Positions 7,984 through 14,943 of a stretch of DNA of 14,943 nt are shown piece after piece; position 1 is the stretch's first letter; every line of letters begins with the position of its first letter. The notes beneath the pieces are model-generated. The model worked only from the letters and a program-made list of their open reading frames with translations. It was not told the DNA's origin and made no database searches. Origin of the DNA: Hamiltosporidium magnivora (Eukaryota; Microsporidia; Dubosqiidae); contig PITI01000306.1 in NCBI GenBank assembly GCA_004325065.1, forward strand, positions 1-14,943, written 5' to 3'. Made by a program: the position numbers and the translations under genes.

Positions 7984-8590
7984 TCATTTGATTTTTTTGT
8001 TTAGTTTAGCCCTTACATATTTAACAAATATTGAAACACCTTTTTTTCGGCAAGTTTTTCTTGGATTTTTTAACACTGAATGGTTCAAGAAGTGTAACAG
8101 TATTTCAACATGTATTATTTCTGGCTTAAATCTCTTCGTTATTGTCACTTTTATAAACTTTAAGAACATTTTTACCACCTAATGTACTTTCCGATATTTG
8201 TTTCGTTTTTAGCTAGGAGGTTAAATTATTAAAAAAACAAGGATTTAAATGATCCAATATGTAGTTTCATACTAGACTATAATTTTTAAGCATCAATCAT
8301 TGAACTGTTGCGTTAGTGTACCATTATAGAATTATAAGGCGGTATAGATTTCTTTCTGAGATTTCAAGACAATTTTTTCGTTTATATTTTTTTCCGGCCA
8401 GCTCTACAAAAGTTTTGGAATTTGCCTTTTTTTTTACTTTAACCTTATAAAATTCAAATGAGTAAATTTTGCATTTGAAACATTTAGAAAAATACAAATA
8501 ATCGACATAATTGATGCTTTATTAACTTCAAATTAGTTGGCCTTAGAATTTTTAAAAAATCCTATATACGAGAAACAATGTTAAGGCCTC
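7984..8590 (-). pseudogene. Decayed Merlin/ISXO2-like (IS1595-type) transposase
   Basis: Minus strand. A frame constant from 8482 to 8144 shows, in family order: a CxxC pair (CFKC, 8482-8471) as in the N-terminal zinc ribbon; KNCLEISERNLYRLIIL (around 8345-8370); after a stop, WYTNATVQ (8323-8300), as in the family's Leu-rich helix and YLW stretch; then LGGKNVLKV (from 8182), like the GG segment before the first catalytic Asp. YKSD (Asp codon 8146-8144) would match the second catalytic Asp (SDxW in the family). After a one-base shift, HFLNHS (8094-8077) and KNP (to 8062) match the VNHS...NP signature, and RAKLNKK ends the frame before a TGA at 7984. The block with the first Asp is missing between LGGKN and YKSD, so there is an internal deletion as well as several stops. 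The catalytic Glu position appears substituted. A 67-codon frame (7987-7784, -) directly follows, overlapping by ATGA, and shows no family signature. Confidence 0.55.
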
Positions 8591-9932
8591 TTTTGCTCCT
8601 TACACATTTCTCAGCGTATTTTATAGATTTTCGGTCCGCAAATATCCCATATCCAATTTAACCTAGAAGCATTTTATAAAACACCTTGCATTGGTTTTTA
8701 AGGTTATACATACAGATTATTGGTCTGGAGTCAAAATTTTGTGAAAGAATTTCGTATCCTTCAATTAGCCTATGATAACACTAATTGGTTCAATATTTTT
8801 CGCTAAACATAACTGGCCATATAATATCATTGATAAATATGTAAATTGTTGCATGTTTTTTTTTTCTCATAAAATTCAATATTGCTTAAATATAAGCAGA
8901 TTTTCCGTTTATGAGCCAATTTATCATATTTATAACTAGTTTTGAAAGAAACCCTCGGAAAAATATCTATACAAATAGTACATACATACCATTTTCAACT
9001 TATACATTATTATTGTTGTATAATGAGGACTAAAAACAATATTTATTTTTCTAACTGAATACCAGGGGTTTCTACCCTCGTAATAGCCCGAAATATAATC
9101 GATTTCGAAAAAACTTGAGAAAAATTCAATTCAGAGCTGCTTCCTGCTTTCATAGGTGTTAGATGGGTCAAAATAGAATTCTAGACCAGTTGTGCATATA
9201 CAAAGCCCAAGAATATTTATATTGCTTAAATTCACATTTAAATCTTGCATAATTTATGATAAGTCTATCGTTTAAAAACAAAAAATTTTGGTGTTTGGGT
9301 CTTTTCAAAAAATCTCGGCTTTTATTTGTGATTTTTTGGTCATAACATGCCAACTCTGCTTGTTTGATATGCGTGGAGCCTTTAATTTACTCAGGTACAC
9401 AAGAATGAATAATCCTCCCATTTATAGAAATTCGCCGGTGTTTTTATTGGAAAAAATTCTTTATAGTTTCGAGTTCGAATTATTGTTTTCTATTTCTTTC
9501 CTTGTGAGTTCCTTGATTTTGGAGAAGATGTTGCTCTGCAGATTCGACTAGGAACTATGTTTCGATTAAAATATGCGAAATTTTAGGCGCTCTTGTGCCT
9601 TTGGCACCCTTTTCTGTTTCTCCATTATCACGGGCCAAGATTTCCAAAGATTCTGGATTCGTGTAAGACAAACTTCATATGACGTTACGATGGAACCTGA
9701 TAACAAATCGAAATATTTTCTAAATTCGTCGGTAAATGCACAAATTCCGTTTTATTCTTTAAGTTGCCTGTTTTGGAATGATTTTTTATGTACAGGGACT
9801 ATAGCTTATCTATTTTGTGAATGGAAGAAATACAGAGGTTCGCCATTCGAACGCAGTTGATCCGCAAAGATTTTGACAAAAAGGAACTTGGAGTAATAAA
9901 CGACGGTATTGTGTCAATACTCTGGATTTGCA
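8490..9932 (-). pseudogene. Long decayed minus-strand frame, family unknown
   Basis: From about 9932 to 9040 one minus-strand frame stays in register without indels over roughly 290 codons with about ten stops, fewer than expected at this composition. Its best run (61 codons, about 9750-9570) contains FTDEFRKYFDLLSGSIVTSY and MEKQKRVPKAQERLKF. Upstream it reads KFLFVKIFADQLRSNGEPLY, downstream LKAPRISNKQSWHVMTKKSQ and YISGYYEGRNPWYSVRKINI. A second frame continues from about 8935 to 8490 (IEGYEILSQNFDSRPI, FADRKSIKYAEKCVRSKRG) and leads into the Merlin relic. This stretch has more balanced base composition than true spacer. Two plus-strand open frames in the same place (9288-9551, 9573-9860) give Cys/Phe-rich products typical of antisense reading. 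I recognise no family. It may be more than one lost gene or element. Confidence 0.35.
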
Positions 9933-10444
9933 TTTGTTATATGTTTTGATTGAAGCATTAATTTTTTATCGGAGAAAGGAACTAAGAACTTGGTCGACAG
10001 TGATTTCTTGCAATTTGTCGATCTTAATTTCTATTCATTCCATCGGCTTCATTTACAGCTTTTAGTTTAATTTTTTTATTGCGGCCAAATTTTTTTTGAT
10101 GCCGTTATATTTGCTCTTAAAAACGATTGAAATTATAACTAAAAGTTATTTCGGGTCAACATTCTAAAATCTAGATTTATATGCCAAAATAATACATTTG
10201 AATTTTGTGCAACGCCTCAGAACTATTTACGTATAAATGCATATAATGAACTAACGATTTACACAAATTAAATGATCCTTAATATGCGGGAAGAACCGGG
10301 TTTTTACTAGGTATTTGAATGGGATCTCCTTTTGATGACTTTAAAAATATAAGAATATAGCATTTTTAACGATTTATTTCAGAATCATAATGTATAGAAT
10401 GGTTTTTAAAAAAATATTGTATATAAGCAGGCAGTTTAGATACC
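9933..10444. other. Spacer without a recognisable gene
   Basis: AT-rich sequence with scattered stops in all frames. A minus-strand fragment near 10060-9980 (KLKAVNEADGMNRN, stop, DRQIARNHCRPSS) may continue the relic at 8490-9932 but is too short to support. Confidence 0.3.
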
Positions 10445-10463
10445 TGGGCATTATAAATGCCCA
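10445..10463. other. Perfect short hairpin, 8-bp stem and 3-base loop
   Basis: TGGGCATT (10445-10452), loop ATA, AATGCCCA (10456-10463). The GC-containing stem stands out in AT-rich spacer. No T-run typical of a bacterial terminator follows, and no gene end is close. It lies inside a 31-codon plus-strand ORF (from about 10390) that I do not regard as real. Role unknown. Confidence 0.4.
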
Positions 10464-10664
10464 AAGAAAATCGGCAATTTGAGGAATTTTATAATGTTTC
10501 ATAATCTACAAAAATAAGAGAAAATTTTACTTAAGTAAAAAAAAACTATTGAATAAAGTACTAATAACTAAAAAACATTGAAATTTATAAAATATGTCTA
10601 ATCCAAACGTTCTTATTAATTAGAGCAGTTACATTTTTCGAAGCATTTCGAGTTACGATGCCTT

Positions 10665-10939
10665 TTACATTAAGGCACTTGTATTTGTCAGATATTCATC
10701 CAACTTAACAGCAACATCATTATAACCTTGGTACCTGTTTTGAATGATTTTCTTGCACATCTTCTTAACGAAATCTCGACCTTTGGAATTTTTTCAATGC
10801 AAAAAAAGTTTTAATTACATATTGTAGCTTGGTTCGTCAGGTAAACCTGTTTAAAGATTTTATGTTTAGTGATTACATTAAAAAGATTGACAACTTTATT
10901 TTTAGAACAAATGTCATAATGTTTCTTGCATTGGTGCAG
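10665..10939 (-). pseudogene. Short relic frame with one frameshift, family unknown
   Basis: On the minus strand a frame from 10939 to 10688 holds 83 codons with a single internal TAA (10811-10813), including LHQCKKHYDICSKNKVVNLF and FKQVYLTNQATIC. A second minus frame, open from 10793 to the TAA at 10665-10667, reads NSKGRDFVKKMCKKIIQNRY then QGYNDVAVKLDEYLTNTSAL. This mix of residues looks more coding-like than neighbouring sequence. A frameshift near 10790 would join them into a C-terminal fragment of about 90 codons. A weak resemblance to the GREFVK segment of retroviral-type integrases was considered but is not supported by further motifs. Confidence 0.28.
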
Positions 10940-11258
10940 CCTTTATTGCCATCTAGGATTCAAACTCTCAGAATGCAACATTTTTATGTGCAGCGTATAT
11001 CCAATTAGAGTTTTAAGCAATTTTTCAGCTTGTTTTTAAGATTTTTTTGCTGAAATCCCCCTAATTTTTAATATGTCTGATTTACTGTTTTTAAATAAAA
11101 TAAAAAATTTCTCAAATTTGCCATTCGCTATAAGCATTATTCATAATTCCTAATTATTTAAATTGCCGCAACATATATATAATACTTTCTTGAATCTATG
11201 GCATTATATCGGGCTTAAGCAGAATATTTCTATGATTTTAATTAATATTAACGTATAA
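10940..11258. other. Spacer without a recognisable gene
   Basis: A/T-rich sequence. Nothing beyond short chance frames is visible on either strand. Confidence 0.3.
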
Positions 11259-11544
11259 AGAAATTATATCAGAGTCGAAATTAAACCATTTTGTGCTCTT
11301 AATATGCAAATGAATCTATTAACAATGAAAACATAAACATTGTAGCTATTTTCGCAATAGGGCAAAAAATTTTCAAAATTATTTAATCTTAAGCATTAAT
11401 AATCATAAGCAAAAAAGCAAGTATTATAAAATTGAAACTAAAGTACAATATGAATCTAATTATTTTAAATTTATAAAAGAAGAGGATATAGCTTTAATCA
11501 AAAATGATATTAAATGGGTTCGACAAGATAAACTTGGTATATAA
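11259..11544 (+). pseudogene. Plus-strand relic frame, family unknown
   Basis: A frame open from 11259 (RNYIRVEIKPFCALNMQMNL) overlaps, at 11329, a second plus frame of 71 codons without ATG, ending with TAA at 11542-11544 (SKYYKIETKVQYESNYFKF, IKEEDIALIKNDIKWVRQDK). One frameshift joins them. Apart from the mariner element, this is the only plus-strand coding-like remnant in the window. It has no signal peptide or known motif. A run of this length may arise by chance in such AT-rich DNA. Confidence 0.22.
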
Positions 11545-12019
11545 TTCTCGTATATATAGGTATTTACTAATTTTTATGATTTCGAACGCGTAATTATAAT
11601 TTGAAATCATTTCACTGACAAAAATTATATTGGTTTCTATAGAAAACCGTTGAGGTTAAATTACAAATACTGCCTTACTTCTAAATTTTTTAAAAAATAC
11701 ATCAAGATATTGTAAAAATTATACAATCCTAAATTCCAGCCTATCTAAGTAAACTAAATCCATTTACAACTTTAATTATTGTTCTCATTACAGATAATTT
11801 TTTTATCTTAGCATTTAAATGCAATAACTAGCAAAGAAACGTATTATACCAGTGGAAATAAGCATATAGTTTTTATAGAGCTTTGATTGGTTGGATTATA
11901 ACTAAAAATTGTAGCTGGTTTTAAAAAGTTGAATATTATAAATCCGCCTTTAATGAATGGACTTGTTCGAAAAACAAATTACCTCAATAGAAAATAAGCG
12001 ACTTAAATTTTTCATATGC
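11545..12019. other. AT-rich spacer, 3' flank of the second LRR gene
   Basis: No gene or clear repeat is visible. I saw no AATAAA close behind the LRR stop codon on the minus strand. Confidence 0.3.
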
Positions 12020-14371
12020 TCATATTCTTATTACTCTAATACCTTTTTCATTAAGACACCCGAATAGTTTTATGAACCCCCGATCGGCTATATTTACATG
12101 AGTAGAAAATTGATAGATTTTTAAAAGAATCAGACAGTCCTCTAAAGCATATAAATCTAAACCCGAAAGAGCTAGAGTTAAATTCTGTAGATTTCTAAAA
12201 TTACATATAAATTTAAGATCTTCATTATTGATTCTAACAAGCCAAATATCTAATTTCTTTAAAGAATATAAAAATTTACACTCGCAATTTAATTTGCAAA
12301 AATTAATCCGTATGAATTTACATCCACGGAGATTTAATTCTTCTAAGGTTTCAAGTTTACCCATTCTTTGCAAATCATTTAAATTTAAGCTGTTGAATTC
12401 ATATGAAAGTATTTTTAAACTAAGATTGCATAACAAACTCAATTTCGATAAATAACCAGATGGTAAATTACATAAGGAAAGATTCAAGTTTTCTATCGTT
12501 TCGAGATTACTTAACAAGTCTATGTTCTTAAAATCATCTAAATTATTACTGTTAATTGATAATAAACTGATATTTTTTGATTTTAAACAAAGTGGTGTAG
12601 AATTTATTTTGGGTTCCACAATGCATGATCTATATGTTAAACTTGTCAATTTTTTTAGTTCGAATATTTCTATAAAGCTAGATTGGCAGATCATAATGTT
12701 TATCAAAACAAGCTTGGTCAAAGAACTATAATAATTAAGAAAATCTACTATTAGAGTTTCATTATCTTGAAAAATACTCTCCAAATGAAGATTTTCGATT
12801 GCAGGATTCTTAAACAAGGAAATATAATATTTTTTTGAATAACCATATTTGCGCAAGACAAGACATTTCAATACTTTAAAATTTTCAATCACCTCAAATA
12901 GACGAGAATGTATGGCTTCATTCACTAAATATTTAATAATTTTTAAAGTACGTAAATTCTTGAAACATGATAGTGATCCAAAAAAACTTATAGGTATCTG
13001 AGGATTATCAAATATAACTTTAAAGTATGTAACATTGTTGGATGATGGAAACGGAACGAAACCAAACGCCATCATAAAAGCGTCTTGTGCGAATTGAATT
13101 GAAAAATGAATAATTATTTTATCAACATTTGCCTCCATAAAAAATTTTTTCCACCAATCCAAATCTACTGTAACATTTCTAAAATCAATACATTCTAATG
13201 TTTGATTCAAACCTGTAAAATTATTTGATAGATGAAAAAATACGGGTATGCCACCATTATTCAGTACCAGTTTTTTAAACCGCTGATCTTTTAAAATTGT
13301 AGTAAGAGTACTTACATCAATATATGTATTTTGAAATTTTAAAACGTCAAGATCTTTTCTAATATGCTTTCTAAGTCTTTTTAAAAATAGTGAAGAAGAA
13401 AATTCTCTAAAGTCTATGATGGTTATAGATTTTATACCATCAATTTTGAACATAGGAAATTCAAAATCCGATTCTAAAATTTTCGATCTTTGATTATTAT
13501 ATAGTACAATGGATCTTATATTAAGCATAGAAAACATGGATTTAAAGGTTTCTAAAATTTGTGGATTTTTCAAAGCATTTTCTAAAATATAGAATACTTT
13601 TATATTATTAACTAATAGACTTTTATACAAAACTTGAGTATCAAAAACTTTTAAATCATATATTTCCTTTGTATTCTCTAATATAATTAAATTTCCATCA
13701 TAAAAAACATGTGCAAGCATTAAAAAATTGAAAATTATTGATAAAATAATGTTAGAACTTTGAACATTTATTTCAAGAGACAAAGCCCAATCAAATATTT
13801 CCTGAATATTTAAACAATTATTATATAAAAAAAAATCAGTAATAATTAAAAATTTTATAAATTCAAATAGTCTCTTATTTTCTAAGGCTTTTAACCGTTT
13901 GAGGACTGCCAGAATGCAACTAAATTGGTAATTATTTAACACACAAGGAATTTCTGCTATATCTTTAGATAATCTAAGAATATATGATAGTTCAAAATTG
14001 CATTGAATTATTCCTCGTTCGTACTTATGGAGAGATTTAGAGGAAGTTATAAAATCATTCAAAATCTCAAAACCGATGAAATTGTTTTTTTCGTACGTAA
14101 AAACACGTGTTTTTTCATGGTTAGACTCGAATAATTCATGAAAACTTATATATAGATCACAAACGTTAGGTGCCAATGTATTAAAAGCGCTTTCTTCTTT
14201 ATTTATTCTGAAAAATAAAATCTCTAAATTTCCATTTCGTTTGAAACTATATGTAAAGTTATTTGCAATAATGTATTGAAATAAAATTAAATAATACAAC
14301 ATATTAAACATAAAATACAACTTTAAATCGTCAAAGTTGTTCATCTTCCTAGAATTCTTTAAAATATTCAT
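12020..14371 (-). CDS. Secreted leucine-rich repeat protein, 783 aa, paralogue of 3848-6208
   Basis: Function unknown; architecture matches the first LRR protein throughout. The frame is open to an ATG at 14488 (822 aa), but I prefer the ATG at 14371-14369. It puts the FTYSFKRNGN block at residue 39 (37 in the paralogue), leaves a normal signal peptide (FMFNMLYYLILFQYIIA), and has ACATTCCCACC just upstream. From 14488 a 39-residue leader would hide the signal, and the CCC motif would be coding. The next ATG (14344) is also possible. In 822-residue numbering: FTYSFKRNGNLEILFF at 78-93; NFELSYILR and ENKRLFEF near 164-210; the Trp-Trp/KIII/AQ..F block at 445-470; about eleven LRR cores near 512, 540, 564, 590, 614, 640, 665, 691, 716, 744 and 767. 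The strongest shared C-terminal stretch is LPSGYLSKLSLLCN (LPPGYLSELSFHCN in the paralogue), then YEF and LEELN. No anchor or enzymatic motif is visible. The reading frame is intact and intron-less. Confidence 0.9.
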   Translation of the reverse strand: MNILKNSRKMNNFDDLKLYFMFNMLYYLILFQYIIANNFTYSFKRNGNLEILFFRINKEESAFNTLAPNVCDLYISFHELFESNHEKTRVFTYEKNNFIGFEILNDFITSSKSLHKYERGIIQCNFELSYILRLSKDIAEIPCVLNNYQFSCILAVLKRLKALENKRLFEFIKFLIITDFFLYNNCLNIQEIFDWALSLEINVQSSNIILSIIFNFLMLAHVFYDGNLIILENTKEIYDLKVFDTQVLYKSLLVNNIKVFYILENALKNPQILETFKSMFSMLNIRSIVLYNNQRSKILESDFEFPMFKIDGIKSITIIDFREFSSSLFLKRLRKHIRKDLDVLKFQNTYIDVSTLTTILKDQRFKKLVLNNGGIPVFFHLSNNFTGLNQTLECIDFRNVTVDLDWWKKFFMEANVDKIIIHFSIQFAQDAFMMAFGFVPFPSSNNVTYFKVIFDNPQIPISFFGSLSCFKNLRTLKIIKYLVNEAIHSRLFEVIENFKVLKCLVLRKYGYSKKYYISLFKNPAIENLHLESIFQDNETLIVDFLNYYSSLTKLVLINIMICQSSFIEIFELKKLTSLTYRSCIVEPKINSTPLCLKSKNISLLSINSNNLDDFKNIDLLSNLETIENLNLSLCNLPSGYLSKLSLLCNLSLKILSYEFNSLNLNDLQRMGKLETLEELNLRGCKFIRINFCKLNCECKFLYSLKKLDIWLVRINNEDLKFICNFRNLQNLTLALSGLDLYALEDCLILLKIYQFSTHVNIADRGFIKLFGCLNEKGIRVIRI

Positions 14372-14380
14372 CTGATTAGG

Positions 14381-14389
14381 TGGGAATGT
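14381..14389 (-). promoter_or_regulatory. CCC-type start-proximal motif (ACATTCCCA)
   Basis: On the minus strand ACATTCCCACC covers 14389-14379 and ends just before the ATG at 14371, with ten bases between CCC and ATG. It parallels ACATACCCC before the other LRR gene. Its position argues for translation starting at 14371 and not at 14488. Confidence 0.5.
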
Positions 14390-14488
14390 AATTTTCTTAA
14401 ATAAAATAATTAAATATTCAAAATTTGTTTTATCGATTGATAAATTAAAAAAATGGTTTCTAATAATCATTTCTATTCTTAAGAACAA

Positions 14489-14943
14489 ACCTGTAGACTA
14501 TTCAGATAAAAAAAAACAATACCATCAAAATCTATGAATATATTTTAAAATTGTTAGTTTTTAATATTAATATATCGGCTTTATTAAAGGAATAAATATA
14601 TAAATATATATTTGAGATTTCACAAACATTTTAATTTAATAATAGAAAAATATTCATTCGTTTATTTTTTTATTTTACGGTGGAATAAACTTGTACCAAT
14701 CAAACCATGAATCAATTTTTAAGCTTGTTCTTTTCTAGTGATTAGAGCACAATTAAAGAGTAAATTAAAGCTTGCATTTTATTATTGCGATTCCAAATTC
14801 TCTCCCTTACTTTTGACTATCCAGAGAGCAATTGTGACGTTAAATTTTCTTATTAGATGAATAACGAGTGTACCAATAGAATCCAACCCGTTTTATCGGA
14901 AATAAATTCAATTTTTTAACCATCACACTTCTAGACTTAAGTA
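14489..14943. other. 5' flank of the second LRR gene with a short relic frame
   Basis: Mostly A/T-rich sequence. On the minus strand 14892-14782 is a 36-codon open frame ending in TAA (NGLDSIGTLVIHLIRKFNV, then IALWIVKSKGENLESQ), bounded upstream by a TAA. An overlapping minus frame starts with ATG near 14920 (MVKKLNLFPIKRVGFYW). They may be remnants of a gene that extends past the window, but are too short to identify. Confidence 0.25.

Noticed and set aside
7988..8182. 64-codon plus-strand ORF
   Set aside because: It is the antisense of the minus-strand frame that carries the HFLNHS..NP Merlin signature; its product is hydrophobic and Phe-rich, as antisense readings usually are.
9168..9353. 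61-codon minus-strand ORF
   Set aside because: It overlaps the longer constant-register relic frame in another frame and shows no coding character of its own.
9288..9860. Two plus-strand ORFs of 87 and 95 codons (9288-9551, 9573-9860)
   Set aside because: Both start awkwardly and give Cys/Phe-rich products without a domain, signal or CCC motif. The opposite strand has a longer constant-register frame with more natural composition.
12228..12731. Short plus-strand ORFs inside the second LRR gene (12228-12455, 12522-12731)
   Set aside because: Antisense shadows of the LRR coding sequence.
14372..14488. 39-codon N-terminal extension of the second LRR protein
   Set aside because: It has no counterpart in the paralogue, would bury the signal peptide and places the CCC motif inside the coding sequence.
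1..14943. tRNA or rRNA genes
   Set aside because: Looking for the T-arm GGTTCRANNCC and for stretches of GC-rich structured sequence gave no candidate that folds as a tRNA or looks like rRNA.

Overview
The window looks like a piece of an expanded, very AT-rich microsporidian genome. This is inference from three things: two intron-less, secreted leucine-rich-repeat (LRR) proteins of a kind common in microsporidian multigene families; a CCC-type motif just upstream of both start codons, as described for microsporidian genes; and decayed Tc1/mariner-, Merlin- and hAT-type DNA transposons. Two intact genes in 15 kb is a very low density for a microsporidian. It would suit a large-genome lineage such as Hamiltosporidium, but the genus is a guess.

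Layout. 1-1053: broken IS630/Tc1-mariner transposase (+). 1101-1245: 21-bp minisatellite. 1159-2811: stop-poor minus-strand fragments that may be remnants of genes. 2927-3225: diverged but strictly periodic 30-bp tandem repeat, followed by a 67-codon ORF (3247-3450, -). 3848-6208 (-): first intact LRR gene. 6520-7630 (-): decayed reading frame of unknown family, split by a 190-bp hAT-like MITE (7171-7360) with a perfect 8-bp target duplication. 7984-8590 (-): decayed Merlin/ISXO2-like transposase. 8490-9932 (-): further stop-poor relic frames. 10665-10939 (-) and 11259-11544 (+): shorter relics. 12020-14371 (-; frame open to 14488): second intact LRR gene, paralogous to the first over its whole length. 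14489-14943: AT-rich flank with a short relic frame.

The two LRR proteins share a signal peptide, a conserved N-terminal block, a central Trp-Trp block and about eleven C-terminal LRRs. They are best read as dispersed members of one secreted family in a transposon-rich, gene-poor region. They do not form an operon with anything here, and their function is unknown. The likeliest new things are the LRR family with its shared ACAT[A/T]CCC start-proximal motif, and the two tandem arrays whose periods (21 and 30 bp) are whole numbers of codons and which adjoin minus-strand relic frames. Translations of AT-rich non-coding DNA easily look protein-like, so the unnamed relics are given low confidence.
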